A stretch of DNA of 64,000 bases from CAVTLG01 sp963735495. Its GTDB lineage: Bacteria; Chloroflexota; Ktedonobacteria; Ktedonobacterales; Ktedonobacteraceae. The notes beneath the pieces are model-generated. The model saw nothing but the letters and a program-made list of their open reading frames with translations, was not told where the DNA came from and did no database searches. Below, piece after piece: positions 26,585 to 34,608 of the stretch. Made by a program: the position numbers and the translations under genes. The stretch spans positions 496,001 to 560,000 of the forward strand of contig CAVTLG010000014.1 of the NCBI GenBank assembly GCA_963735495.1, in the 5' to 3' direction. Within the stretch, counting starts at the first letter, position 1; the number at the start of each line of letters is the position of its first letter.

Positions 26585-27445
26585 ATGAATTTACCACCTG
26601 ACTCCTCAGAAAATCGGTATCCTATTGATATTGAATCCGCAGCCGAAACGGCAAGACTGATGGATCAAGATACCTTGTTTACCTCCGTCATGGGGGGGCT
26701 TCTCCCTGAGCAATCAGAGGAGACGATTGCGTCAATGAAGCGTGTGCTTGATCTGGCCTGCGGGCCGGGAAAGTGGGCTATTGATGTCGGTTTTACCTAC
26801 CGACACCTTGAAGTGGATGCCGTTGATCTAAGTGGCACGATGATCAGGTACGCCAGTGCACTGGCAATATCCCAACGGATTGACAACGTTTCTTTTGAGA
26901 TCACCGATATCACGCGTCCCCTGCCCTTTGAGGCAAACACGTTTGATCTGGTCAATGTGCGCTGTGTGGCCGGGGTGCTGACCCCATCCTCCTGGTTGGC
27001 GATGTTGACCGAAAGCAGACGTATCCTCAGACCTGGGGGGATCATGCGCATCACAGAAATAGAGCTGGCCGTTTCCAATAGTGCTGCATTGCAACGGTTA
27101 AGTGAGTATCTCTACACAGCCTTTCAAAAAGAGGGCAAAACCTTTTCCGTGGATGGGCATACCCTTGGTATTGTGCATATGCTGGGTCGGCTTCTTCAGC
27201 AAACCCACTTTCACACCATCAACAAACGATCATTTGTCCTGGATGGCACCTGTGGAGAACCCTGGTATTATCCCTTCTGCCAGGAGGTCGAAGTCACATT
27301 TTCCTTGCTGAAACCCTATTTGCTGGGATCAGGTGTGCTGATCGAAGAGGTCTTTGAGAGCCTGTATCAAAATATCCTCATGGATATCAGGATGCCTGAC
27401 TTTACCTGTCTTTCCTACGGTCTGACGGCATGGGGGCGCAAGTGA
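26585..27445 (+). CDS. Second class I SAM-dependent methyltransferase
   Basis: The 286-residue protein has VLDLACGPGKWAIDVG as motif I, VDAVDLSGTMIRYA for the acidic loop, and NTFDLVNVRCV plus RILRPGGIMRITE. It is clearly a relative of the preceding gene but not a recent duplicate. I chose the ATG at 26585 because AAGGAG lies seven bases upstream; an ATG at 26567 would add six residues. Its stop overlaps the GTG start of the first mini-HTH gene. Two methyltransferases next to mini-HTH proteins form an unusual set. Confidence 0.85.
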   Translation: MNLPPDSSENRYPIDIESAAETARLMDQDTLFTSVMGGLLPEQSEETIASMKRVLDLACGPGKWAIDVGFTYRHLEVDAVDLSGTMIRYASALAISQRIDNVSFEITDITRPLPFEANTFDLVNVRCVAGVLTPSSWLAMLTESRRILRPGGIMRITEIELAVSNSAALQRLSEYLYTAFQKEGKTFSVDGHTLGIVHMLGRLLQQTHFHTINKRSFVLDGTCGEPWYYPFCQEVEVTFSLLKPYLLGSGVLIEEVFESLYQNILMDIRMPDFTCLSYGLTAWGRK

Positions 27446-27702
27446 GTCGGGAGAAGCAAGCAACCATAAATCAGGAGAAGAAACAGAGCTTGAAGGAATT
27501 ACGACGCCAGTACAACATTTCGCTCACGGCGCTTGCAGAACAGGCTGGGATACTTCCGCGTGAGGAATATCTGTTAGAAATTGGCGTTGCCGTGGAGAAG
27601 CAAATAGCGATGAACGTTCTCAATGCATTCTCTCAACTTGTTGAGCAGACATACACCCTTGATATGGTTTGGGTGAGTGTGAAGAAGGAGAGGCAGAAGT
27701 GA
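27442..27702 (+). CDS. Mini-HTH protein 1
   Basis: This is a predicted 86-residue protein from a GTG at 27442 (GTGA overlap with the methyltransferase stop). An ATG at 27430 is also in frame but has no ribosome site. It contains an HTH-like region (LKELRRQYNISLTALAEQAG) followed by a helical part ending in YTLDMVWVSV. The same order, including a YTLDMV-type ending, is seen in the next gene and in degenerate form in the third. It is probably a DNA-binding or adaptor domain, but no known family name can be given from sequence alone. Confidence 0.7.
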   Translation: MSREKQATINQEKKQSLKELRRQYNISLTALAEQAGILPREEYLLEIGVAVEKQIAMNVLNAFSQLVEQTYTLDMVWVSVKKERQK

Positions 27703-27932
27703 GCAGTCCGAATCCAACGTTCTCACAACTGAGCGTCCGACATCCTTTTGAGATACCCGTGCTCGCAAAAAAGGCCGGGGTAGACGAACGGACCGTGTAT
27801 TTTATGCTGCGGGGATTACCAGTAAAGCGTACAGAAGCAGAGAAAGTCCTCGCCGGTCTCTCCAGGCTGCTTAATAACGGATGGGATTACACACTTGACA
27901 TGGTTGACGTGGCTCTCGAAGAGGAGCAATAA
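27699..27932 (+). CDS. Mini-HTH protein 2
   Basis: This 77-residue protein starts at GTG 27699, overlapping the previous stop (GTGA) and preceded by GGAGAGG. It is a compact HTH: IPVLAKKAGVDERTVYFMLR, then VKRTEAEKVLAGLSRLL and ending NGWDYTLDMVDVALEEEQ. The VDERTVYFMLRG helix looks like a recognition helix. It is the clearest of the three tandem paralogues and appears to be a single domain with nothing else attached. Confidence 0.75.
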   Translation: MSSPNPTFSQLSVRHPFEIPVLAKKAGVDERTVYFMLRGLPVKRTEAEKVLAGLSRLLNNGWDYTLDMVDVALEEEQ

Positions 27933-27937
27933 GCAGC

Positions 27938-28486
27938 ATGGATACGCGACTAACGTTTCAAGCAGTACGAGCACATCATAACATTTCGCTTGAGCAATTG
28001 AGTGCAGAGAGTCACTGCTATCTGCAAGAAGTACGTTTGATTGACGCATTGGGGCAAGGAACGCCACACGTGATAGACACCTTGCTTACATCCCTCTCCA
28101 GACTCAGCGGAGAAACATATACCAGAAAGAATGTAGGAGGATTCTCTTTTACCTTGCAGCCACGTGATTTAGCACAAGATATCGAGAAAGTGAGCCTCTT
28201 TTTCGATGAACATAGCCTGCGCGATGTGAACGCAGGACAGCTACAGAGTACCATAGAGCATTTACAGACCTATATTCAAGCATGCAATGCACTAGGAAAA
28301 AGTGAGACCATTGTCCAGCAATTAACACAGGCACAGCAAGCGCTCAAACGAGCAAAGGGGCATCTCAAAAGAGCCACAAGAGCACGAGGCTTTTATGAAT
28401 CCATTCGGACGGCTCAGAAATTGATCAATAAAGCACTCGAACAATGGGACGCAGAGAAAGGAAACAATCAGGATGAGGTATGCTGA
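27938..28486 (+). CDS. Mini-HTH protein 3 with helical C-terminal extension
   Basis: The 182-residue protein begins with the same domain as its two neighbours in diverged form (FQAVRAHHNISLEQLSAE, then LLTSLSRLSGETYTRKNVGG). It adds about 110 residues that are predicted to form helices, possibly a coiled coil (TIEHLQTYIQACNALGK, AQQALKRAKGHLKRATR). The start is five bases after the previous stop. Its end overlaps the next gene by 14 bases. It is best read as a domain duplicate fused to an oligomerisation or partner-binding region. Confidence 0.7.
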   Translation: MDTRLTFQAVRAHHNISLEQLSAESHCYLQEVRLIDALGQGTPHVIDTLLTSLSRLSGETYTRKNVGGFSFTLQPRDLAQDIEKVSLFFDEHSLRDVNAGQLQSTIEHLQTYIQACNALGKSETIVQQLTQAQQALKRAKGHLKRATRARGFYESIRTAQKLINKALEQWDAEKGNNQDEVC

Positions 28487-28724
28487 CCTATCCGAAGAAG
28501 AGCAGGAAGCCATAGGCGCAGCGTTTCCAGAACACCACCCCGATATTCCAGAAATCGTGACGGTAGGAGAAGTCAAAAGGAGATGGTGTTTTATCACAGT
28601 AGAGATAATACAAGCGATAAGTAAGAATAAATTAGGAATAGCAATTCTTAGAAAGAAAGGAGAAATATATTTTTTTATCACGTTCATAGTAAAAAAGCAA
28701 AAAGAGGAATGGCAGGATGAATAA
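28473..28724 (+). CDS. Small basic protein of unknown function
   Basis: This 83-residue protein starts inside the end of the previous gene. The N-terminal third is acidic (DLSEEEQEAIGAAFPEHHPD), then a basic and hydrophobic part follows (VKRRWCFITVEIIQAISKNK). The 3' half of the gene is AT-rich compared with upstream genes. I do not recognise a domain. Overlap and direction support its being a real last gene of the operon. Confidence 0.55.
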   Translation: MRYADLSEEEQEAIGAAFPEHHPDIPEIVTVGEVKRRWCFITVEIIQAISKNKLGIAILRKKGEIYFFITFIVKKQKEEWQDE

Positions 28725-28839
28725 AACCTCTGTGACATGCTCATAATATCTATAGAACAATCTAAATTTTAGTAGTAACATTGTATAGAAAGGTGAAATA
28801 ATGTATTTTATGTCCCATTATGACTGATTAAGGAAAAAG

Positions 28840-28957
28840 GTGGCTTGATAGAGAGGAGCGGCAGGAGGCAGAGAGGGAGCGTGATGTACCGTTCCTTCTC
28901 TCCATCGCGCTCTCTCCATCCTACGGGCGTTTTCTGTCGTTCCTTCCTGTCAAGCCA
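28840..28957 (+). other. Structured leader before the gene at 28977
   Basis: GTGGCTTGA at 28840-28848 is the complement of TCAAGCCAC at 28949-28957, closing a purine-then-pyrimidine-rich segment of about 100 bases (GAGAGGGAGCG against CGCTCTCTCC gives an inner stem). It ends ten bases before the ribosome site of the next gene, so it may act as a folded leader. The pairing is seen; the function is inferred. Confidence 0.45.
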
Positions 28958-28976
28958 CTGCGAAAAGGAGAAACCT

Positions 28977-29441
28977 ATGCAAGACCGTTCAGATCTCCCC
29001 TGGGAAGAGATACGCAGCAATACGGAAAACCTCCGGCGAGAGAACGAAACCGCTCGTAACCCAACGTCCATCAAGAACGACTACCTGGATGAAATTCAGC
29101 AGGTGAATGATGCCTTGGAGCAAGGTGCACAGATCGCTCTGCGGGTCGCGCATGGCTTCATCTGTCAAACAAGCGAGCTTCATCAAATGGATGGTCATCC
29201 AGATGATTGCGTGCTCCGGCTCAAAAAAGTGTCCGTGGCATTTCGGAGAGAGAGCAATGAACGCGTGATCGCCATCGCGTTGCTTTTTTGGGATGAAACG
29301 CATCAGGAAGAGGCGGTATGGAATGCGATCACGGTTCAACCACGCTGGGACAGCATCGTCAAGCAAGCTCAGGAGTATCAAGAAAAAAGAGCGAAAGAGC
29401 CATTACTCCATCTTGACAGCATGCGAGGTGTCTATCCCTAG
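28977..29441 (+). CDS. Protein of unknown function
   Basis: The 154-residue protein has a charged, helical N-terminus (WEEIRSNTENLRREN) and a compact C-terminal part (VLRLKKVSVAFRRESN, VIAIALLFWDETHQEEAVW). No catalytic motif or membrane segment is visible. The ATG at 28977 has AAGGAG seven bases upstream, which favours it over the longer open frame beginning inside the leader. It is 65 bases from the proteasome-like gene and may share its transcript. Confidence 0.65.
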   Translation: MQDRSDLPWEEIRSNTENLRRENETARNPTSIKNDYLDEIQQVNDALEQGAQIALRVAHGFICQTSELHQMDGHPDDCVLRLKKVSVAFRRESNERVIAIALLFWDETHQEEAVWNAITVQPRWDSIVKQAQEYQEKRAKEPLLHLDSMRGVYP

Positions 29442-29506
29442 TTCTGAAAGAAGAGAGGCAATAGGTGTCTCTGCGAAGAGCTTAAAAATGAGAGGGAGCA
29501 TTCTCT

Positions 29507-30067
29507 ATGACGTGTATTGTTGGCATTGCACAGAATAATCGAGTCTACCTCGGAGGTGACAGCAGTGGGACGAATGACGCCGGTCAGCAGGTCATTCGCG
29601 CTGATGGAAAAGTCTTTCTCATCAGTTCATCTGATCGAGCTTTTCACTGTGTCGTTGGAGGGACAACCTCTTTCCGTATGTTGCAACTCCTGCACTATGC
29701 CCTTGTCCTTCCAGATTGTACAGAGGAAGAGGACCTCTTTCGCTATATGGCAACCCGTTTCATCAATGCGGTGAGGGCCTGCCTGGGTGATGGTGGGTAT
29801 GCGATGAAAAAGGATGAGCAAGAAAGTGGGGGGAAATTTCTGGTAGGAGTTCGAGGGAGGCTCTTTTGCATTGATCACGACTATCAAGTGCGAGAGACGG
29901 TCATAGGCTATGATGCCGTTGGATCTGGAGATGATCTTGCACTTGGCGTCCTGTTTGCCACGCAGCAGAGAGACCTGTCACCAGAGGAGCGGATCAGGCT
30001 TGCATTGGAGGCGGCTACCTATCACAATGCCTATGTCCGTCCGCCATTTCAGATAGAAAGCCTTTGA
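29507..30067 (+). CDS. Proteasome/HslV-like Ntn-hydrolase
   Basis: This 186-residue protein fits the N-terminal nucleophile family: it begins MTCIVGIAQNNRVYLGGDSS, so removal of Met would expose Thr1, and the acidic residue in GGDSSG and the lysine in RADGKVFLIS occupy the places of Asp17 and Lys33. Later features are CVVGGTTSFRML and YDAVGSGDDLALGVLFAT, which match HslV/20S beta subunits. No HslU or other ATPase gene is nearby. It may be a peptidase or amidase working alone. GAGGGAG precedes the ATG. Confidence 0.8.
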   Translation: MTCIVGIAQNNRVYLGGDSSGTNDAGQQVIRADGKVFLISSSDRAFHCVVGGTTSFRMLQLLHYALVLPDCTEEEDLFRYMATRFINAVRACLGDGGYAMKKDEQESGGKFLVGVRGRLFCIDHDYQVRETVIGYDAVGSGDDLALGVLFATQQRDLSPEERIRLALEAATYHNAYVRPPFQIESL

Positions 30068-30090
30068 CGAAGAGGAGGAAAGAATTACAG

Positions 30091-30171
30091 ATGGTTGGCG
30101 ATGACTTTCAGTATATTGATAAGAAGAAAGAGGAAAAGCTGCCTGATGCTCACCAGGTAAGGCTAGAGTAG
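30091..30171 (+). CDS. Possible 26-residue peptide
   Basis: A short frame, ATG 30091 to TAG 30171, has a strong ribosome site (AGGAGGAAAG, nine bases upstream). The product is very charged (DKKKEEKLPDAHQ). It lies 23 bases after the proteasome-like gene. It could be a leader peptide, or chance. Confidence 0.35.
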   Translation: MVGDDFQYIDKKKEEKLPDAHQVRLE

Positions 30172-30493
30172 AGACGAGAGGGAACGGGCCGGGTTGTTTG
30201 TTCCCTGGTCTCTTCTGGCTCCCGGTGGCTCCCTGTCGTCGTTCCTGGGAAGATGAGTTGAAAGCGAACAGCAGACAAGAGGGAACAGACTGTATATAGT
30301 TGGTTCCTTGTTGCCTGTGGTTGACATTTTCCGAATCTGTTCTTGTTTGGGAGTGCTCTACAGGAGAAAGAGGCAGGTAGCCGTTTTTAGCACCTGACGA
30401 TTGCTTGCCTCTCTTGGGTGGTTTCCAAGTATGGCATACATACAGGCTTCCACAGAAGATGTTTCTTTTGATTGAAGAGAGGAGAATCAAATC
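30172..30493 (+). other. Intergenic stretch with hairpins before the HAD gene
   Basis: AGAGGGAAC near 30177 can pair with GTTCCCT near 30198, and repeated GTTCC/GGAAC blocks follow to about 30355. No gene was found. It resembles the purine/pyrimidine-rich leader at 28840-28957 and may be a folded 5' leader of the HAD gene. Confidence 0.4.
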
Positions 30494-31117
30494 GTGTTTT
30501 TTGCCATTGATATAGATGGAACGATCACGGAACCAAGATGGTATGACCCGGATGTGCAAAGGTGTATGGAACGGTATATCAAAGAGGGGATTGTGGCGAA
30601 AGAAGACGTCGAAGGACTTCAGTATCATCCCCAATTCTACCTCCTCCCTCAGGTTGCCATCACCCATCTTCCTTTAGAGGGAGCAGCAGAGGCATTACAC
30701 AACAGTATCGCTGAAGGGTCATCTCTCCAGTATTTTACAGCGAGAAACCATAGAGACCCGGAGATCTGCAAGGCGATTCACCACAATACACATATCTGGC
30801 TCGACAGGCATCATTTCCCAAACTCGATGGATGTCTCCTTTTTCTGGGATGTGAAAGAGAAGCTGCTGCACGCGCTGGAACAGCCGGACCTTCAGATTGT
30901 GCTTATCGATGATCGGCCTGAAGGAATACTCAAGGCGTATTCCCACATCCAGACCCACGATGCACAGAAGGCACAAGAAATACAGGCACGCATCACGCTT
31001 GTTGCTTTCGGATTGTCTCAGACGCAGCAGCCTGCATCTTCAGACAGTTTGACGGTTATTTCCTTGTCTGATTGGTCTCACTTCCGCAAACTCCTTTCCG
31101 ATTTGGGAAAGAGTTGA
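30494..31117 (+). CDS. HAD-superfamily phosphatase-like protein
   Basis: The 207-residue protein starts with GTG at 30494 (site AGAGGAG upstream). It has HAD motif I at the N-terminus (FFAIDIDGTITEP), motif II as YFTARNHR, a motif III lysine in VKEKLLHAL, and motif IV as IVLIDDRPEG. This is the C0/C2-cap, nucleotidase-like type seen in 5'(3')-deoxyribonucleotidases and similar enzymes. The substrate is unknown. It precedes the GRDP-like gene by 35 bases and is probably cotranscribed. Confidence 0.8.
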   Translation: MFFAIDIDGTITEPRWYDPDVQRCMERYIKEGIVAKEDVEGLQYHPQFYLLPQVAITHLPLEGAAEALHNSIAEGSSLQYFTARNHRDPEICKAIHHNTHIWLDRHHFPNSMDVSFFWDVKEKLLHALEQPDLQIVLIDDRPEGILKAYSHIQTHDAQKAQEIQARITLVAFGLSQTQQPASSDSLTVISLSDWSHFRKLLSDLGKS

Positions 31118-31152
31118 TAGATGTTGTTTTTGACAAGAAAGGAATTAGTCTC

Positions 31153-31818
31153 ATGGTCGCACTCGTCCAGACGAAAAAGGCAAAGGTTCTTGAAACACTG
31201 GAAGCAATGCAAACCTGGCCGTACTGGAAGGAAGTCTATTTGAACTGCGTCAAAGAATCTTCCCTCTCTTATGAAGCATTTGCGCAGGCGGTCCAGGCGG
31301 GAGAGGTGTCACGGAACGCGTTTGATCAAGCCCTTGAGCGGAGTCGTATGACCGAGGAGGAATTTCAAAGATACGTGCCAGAGTATCAAAAGTATCTGGC
31401 GTTGCAGTGCGCGTATGACGACGTTGGTATGCTCTCGGATGGGGTAGATCAGCTCTGGCACGCGCATATGCTCATCTCCTATCGCTATAGTGATTTTTGT
31501 ATGACGTATTTTGGGCATATCCTTCACCATATGCCTTGTTCATTGTATGAGCTGTACGGTGTCACGATCCGAGAGGCAAAAGATAGCTGTCTCTCCATAT
31601 GTAACCCAACAACGTGTAAAGATGAAGGTGGTGGCAGTGACGGGTGTAAAAAAGTGAATCCAGACGTTGATACTGACCCTCAGGCAATTCAACGTGGTAT
31701 TCTCCAGTCGGCAAGCAATTTCGTTCAAGCCTATACAGAAGTGTTTGAGGTTGCTCCATCACCTCAAATATGGAACCAACTCACAAACACGGGGCGGAAA
31801 TATGTAACAGTATCGTAG
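31153..31818 (+). CDS. GRDP-like (DUF1399-type) protein
   Basis: The protein has 221 residues from the ATG at 31153. Its key mark is VDQLWHAHMLISYRYSDFC at about 98-116, the D-x-x-W-H-x-H motif of glycine-rich-domain-protein-like families, followed by FGHILHH. The histidines could bind a metal. Near residue 140 a Cys/Gly-rich stretch (CNPTTCKDEGGGSDGCKK) is present. The function of bacterial members is not known to me. The start is uncertain, as a TTG near 31113 is also in frame. A hairpin terminator follows. Confidence 0.7.
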   Translation: MVALVQTKKAKVLETLEAMQTWPYWKEVYLNCVKESSLSYEAFAQAVQAGEVSRNAFDQALERSRMTEEEFQRYVPEYQKYLALQCAYDDVGMLSDGVDQLWHAHMLISYRYSDFCMTYFGHILHHMPCSLYELYGVTIREAKDSCLSICNPTTCKDEGGGSDGCKKVNPDVDTDPQAIQRGILQSASNFVQAYTEVFEVAPSPQIWNQLTNTGRKYVTVS

Positions 31819-31839
31819 GCAATGACCCACAAAGAAAGT

Positions 31840-31863
31840 TCCAGCGAGAAACAGCCTCGCTGG
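31840..31863 (+). terminator. Hairpin after the GRDP-like gene
   Basis: TCCAGCGAG and CTCGCTGGA form a nine-base perfect stem around AACAGC-type loop bases, 21 bases after the stop. No T run follows, so efficiency is uncertain. Confidence 0.55.
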
Positions 31864-32039
31864 AGCCTCTATGGTGTTTCCGTGGAAAGTAGGAAATCAG
31901 GTAGATTTGTTCCCTTGCCCTCCGCTTAGTGATATGCTATATCTGAAACTATTCTGTTGGCTGTGACGAGTTGAAGGCAGGTAGATGACCAATTACATCA
32001 TCATGGGCCTGCTTGTAAGCATGGTAATGAAAGGAAGTC

Positions 32040-32411
32040 TGTCAATGACCTCCGATCAGAGATCGGAGGCTTGTGAGGGGTTGGCCCCAGGCAAGCCGAA
32101 TTGACCAGACAGCCTCTTGGAGCCAGTCGCGCCGGGCCTATGAGCGTCGCGATTGGTACGGAGAAGAGGAACGATACCACCAAGCGTTGAGCTTCGCACC
32201 TAGAAATGCTGCCCCAGTTTCTAGCCCTGCAACTGCTGGTTTAACGGAGAGCGGTCATCAACAGTGACCAGCAGAAAGGACCGAGTGGTATCCGAGTCGA
32301 GGGGATCATAGGTACTCATTCTCGCAAGAGAGGAGCCTTACTCCTCTCAGTCAGATGACCCGAAGGGTAGAGGCGACAGCCTCGTTTCTGACTGTTTAAG
32401 GGGGTTACCAG
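32040..32411 (+). ncRNA. Omega RNA (HEARO-type) upstream of IscB
   Basis: A region of about 370 bases with no gene directly precedes iscB and is rich in stems: CCGATC/GATCGG at about 32051-32066, GGGG/CCCC around 32078-32089, GAGAGGAG/CTCCTCTC at about 32329-32349, and GAGGCGACAGCCTC near 32370-32383. IscB is known to use an RNA encoded immediately upstream (HEARO/omega RNA, guide at its 5' end). Position and folding fit; I could not align it to the family model. The 5' boundary and guide are estimates, with the guide expected at or just before 32040. Confidence 0.65.
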
Positions 32412-33701
32412 ATGAAGGTGTTTGTCCAATCACAAGAGGGAAAGCCCTTGATGCCCACGACGCCACGACGAGCGCGGATTTGGCTCAAGGAGAAACGGGC
32501 GCGGGTCGTACGCCCAGAACCGTTTACCATCCAATTGCGCTTTGCGACCAACGAGTATGTGCAACCAGCCACCGTGGGAGTGGATACGGGCTCCAAAGTG
32601 GTGGGTCTTGCTGCCATCACCAACGGAGCGGTCGTCTTGCAGGCCGAGATGCAGTTGCGCGATGATATCGGCGAGAAGATGAGGCAGCGACGCCAGTACC
32701 GTCGCACTAGGCGCGCGCGCAAGACGAGATACCGATCTGCGCGCTTTGCCAATCGTCGGCGCAAAGCTGGATGGTTGCCGCCAGCGATCCGCTCGAAGGC
32801 TGAGGCGACCGTCAAGGCGGTGCGGTTCATCGCCTCATTGCTGCCGGTTGGCAAGGTGAACGTCGAAGTGGGTAGCTTTGATACCCAGAAGATGCAGGAC
32901 CCAGAGATCACAGGGGTATCCTACCAACAAGGTTCGCTTCAGGGGTATGAACTGCGGGAATATGTGTTGCTCAAGTGGAAGTACCAGTGCGCCTACTGCG
33001 GAGCCAAAGGCATCCCTTTGCAACTCGAGCATATCGTCCCCAGATCCAGAGGGGGTTCGGATCGTGTATAGAATCTCACCTTGGCGTGTGAACCCTGCAA
33101 TGTGCGCAAAGGGACACGGACGGCAGAAGCGTTCGGCTATCCCGCGATCCAGGCGCAGGCTCGCCAGCCCCTGCGAGATGCCGCCCATGTCTCTGCGATG
33201 AAAACCAGCGTGGTCCAAGACCTGCAAGCGTTCTTTGGAGTGAGCCGGGTGGGTATCACGTATGGGTACCAGACCAAATACCAACGTATCCAGGTGCTTC
33301 ATCTGCCCAAGTCGCACGCCAATGACGCAGTCGCCATTGCCTGTGAGATGGGCGAGGTGGTGACGCCTCTGGAGACGGTCCATCCTATCCGTTGTCTGCC
33401 ACGAGGCCACTATCAGCGCTTCAACGGGCCACACAGTGAGCATAAATGCTGGGCTCCACGGAAAGTGCGCGGGTTCAAGCTCTTCGAGATCGTGCAGGCC
33501 AAAGGGCAGGTCGGATACATCGGAGGCAGACGCGAGAAAGGGGCGTTCGTCATCAAAGACGTGATCAGTGGCAAGAAGCTCTTGGAGGTCACCCCACGCA
33601 AAGTAGAGCGCATCGCACGTCCCACTCAGGGCTGGATGATAACGCGGCAGCCAGTTGCCGCATCAATCAGAAAGGAGGGTGGCGCTTCCTCCCTCAGTTG
33701 A
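32412..33701 (+). pseudogene. iscB: IscB RNA-guided nuclease gene interrupted by an amber codon
   Basis: The frame has 429 codons, normal for IscB, the ancestor-like relative of Cas9. Features are the N-terminal PLMP motif (KPLMPTTPRRARIWL), RuvC-I GVDTGSK (Asp58), an Arg-rich bridge helix (RRQYRRTRRARK), RuvC-II VNVEVGS (Glu152), the HNH domain with C193-C196 and LEHIVPRSRGGS (His207), CEPC (C226, C229), and RuvC-III LHLPKSHANDAVAIA (His302, Asp305). TAG at 33069-33071 (codon 220) falls in the HNH motif, where Ser is usual; TCG to TAG is one base change. Everything after it is intact in the same frame, so the damage is recent, or it is read through or a sequence error. The stopped 219-residue product lacks the second zinc pair and RuvC-III. 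AAGGGGG precedes the ATG. Confidence 0.9.
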
Positions 33702-33730
33702 AACATGGGGGTTCCCGCGCCGCCGGTATC

Positions 33731-34540
33731 ATGGAATATCGATTACTGGGAGAAAGCGGACTGCGTGTACCTGTGGTGGGTATGGGTACATGGAGAACAT
33801 TTGATGTGTGCGGCGAGCCTGCTATAAAGAATGCTCGCACGATTGTTGACACGGCATTGTCCACCGATGCGCGCTTCTTTGACTCTTCGCCGATGTATGG
33901 TGCTGCTGAGCATGTGCTTGGTGAGACTCTGCGCGGACGGCGCGAGCAGGCTATGGTTGCTACGAAGGTCTGGAGTCCAACGCGCAGTGAAGGACAGGTG
34001 CAGATCAGGCGTGCGCTCTCGTTTTTCGATAACGTGATTGATCTCTATCAGATCCATAATCTTGTCAACTGGCTTGAGCATCTTGCCCTCCTGGAGGGAT
34101 TGCGTGACAGTGGACATGTCCGCGCGATTGGCGCAACGCACTACAGTAGTGCAGCATTCAAAGAACTGCGCCAGGTCATGCGCACGGGGCGTATCGGCGT
34201 AATTCAGATCCCGTATAATCCCCTCCAGCGCGAAGTAGAGCGCGAAATTCTGCCACTTGCCGCAGATCTACAGATCGGGGTGATTGTTATGCGTCCTTTT
34301 GCCGAGGGCAGTTTAATGCGGGGTGCTCCCTCGCGAGAGGATCTCAAGCCATTTGAACCTTTTGGTGTCACAACCTGGGGGCAGGTCTTGCTCAAATGGA
34401 TTTTAAGCGATGAGCGCTGTCATGTTGCGATTCCGGCGACAAGCCATGCGCCACGTATGGCGGAGAACGCGGCGGCTGGTAATGCGCCCTGGTTTGGTCC
34501 TGAAGAGCGCGCCCTCGTGACACGCCTGGCTCGTGCATAG
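33731..34540 (+). CDS. Aldo/keto reductase
   Basis: The 269-residue protein begins MEYRLLGESGLRVPVVGMGT and has the catalytic set: Asp in FFDSSPMYGAAE, Tyr in MYG, Lys in MVATKVW, His in DLYQIHNL. It is a shorter type than the two copies near 6-8 kb and ends TRLARA at TAG. Its exact substrate is unknown. The open frame continues upstream into iscB sequence in another frame; the ATG at 33731 is the first with family homology. Only 29 bases separate it from the iscB stop, so the element may have displaced its promoter. Confidence 0.85.
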   Translation: MEYRLLGESGLRVPVVGMGTWRTFDVCGEPAIKNARTIVDTALSTDARFFDSSPMYGAAEHVLGETLRGRREQAMVATKVWSPTRSEGQVQIRRALSFFDNVIDLYQIHNLVNWLEHLALLEGLRDSGHVRAIGATHYSSAAFKELRQVMRTGRIGVIQIPYNPLQREVEREILPLAADLQIGVIVMRPFAEGSLMRGAPSREDLKPFEPFGVTTWGQVLLKWILSDERCHVAIPATSHAPRMAENAAAGNAPWFGPEERALVTRLARA

Positions 34541-34608
34541 TCCGTCACCTTTAGGACTACGCCGTTACCAGTTTGCCAGGGCATGGCGAAAGTCACCAGA
34601 GGAAACAC

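Larger units (their letters stand above)
32040..33701 (+). mobile_element. IscB element (IS200/IS605-like, no transposase seen)
   Basis: The omega RNA and iscB together make up an IscB-type element between the GRDP-like and aldo/keto reductase genes. No TnpA transposase is present, so movement would depend on one encoded elsewhere. The exact ends cannot be fixed from this window. Confidence 0.55.

Noticed and set aside
33069..33071. TAG in iscB as a recoded sense codon
   Set aside because: Other genes such as the aldo/keto reductase at 33731 and the MFS fragment end in TAG normally, so general amber recoding is unlikely.
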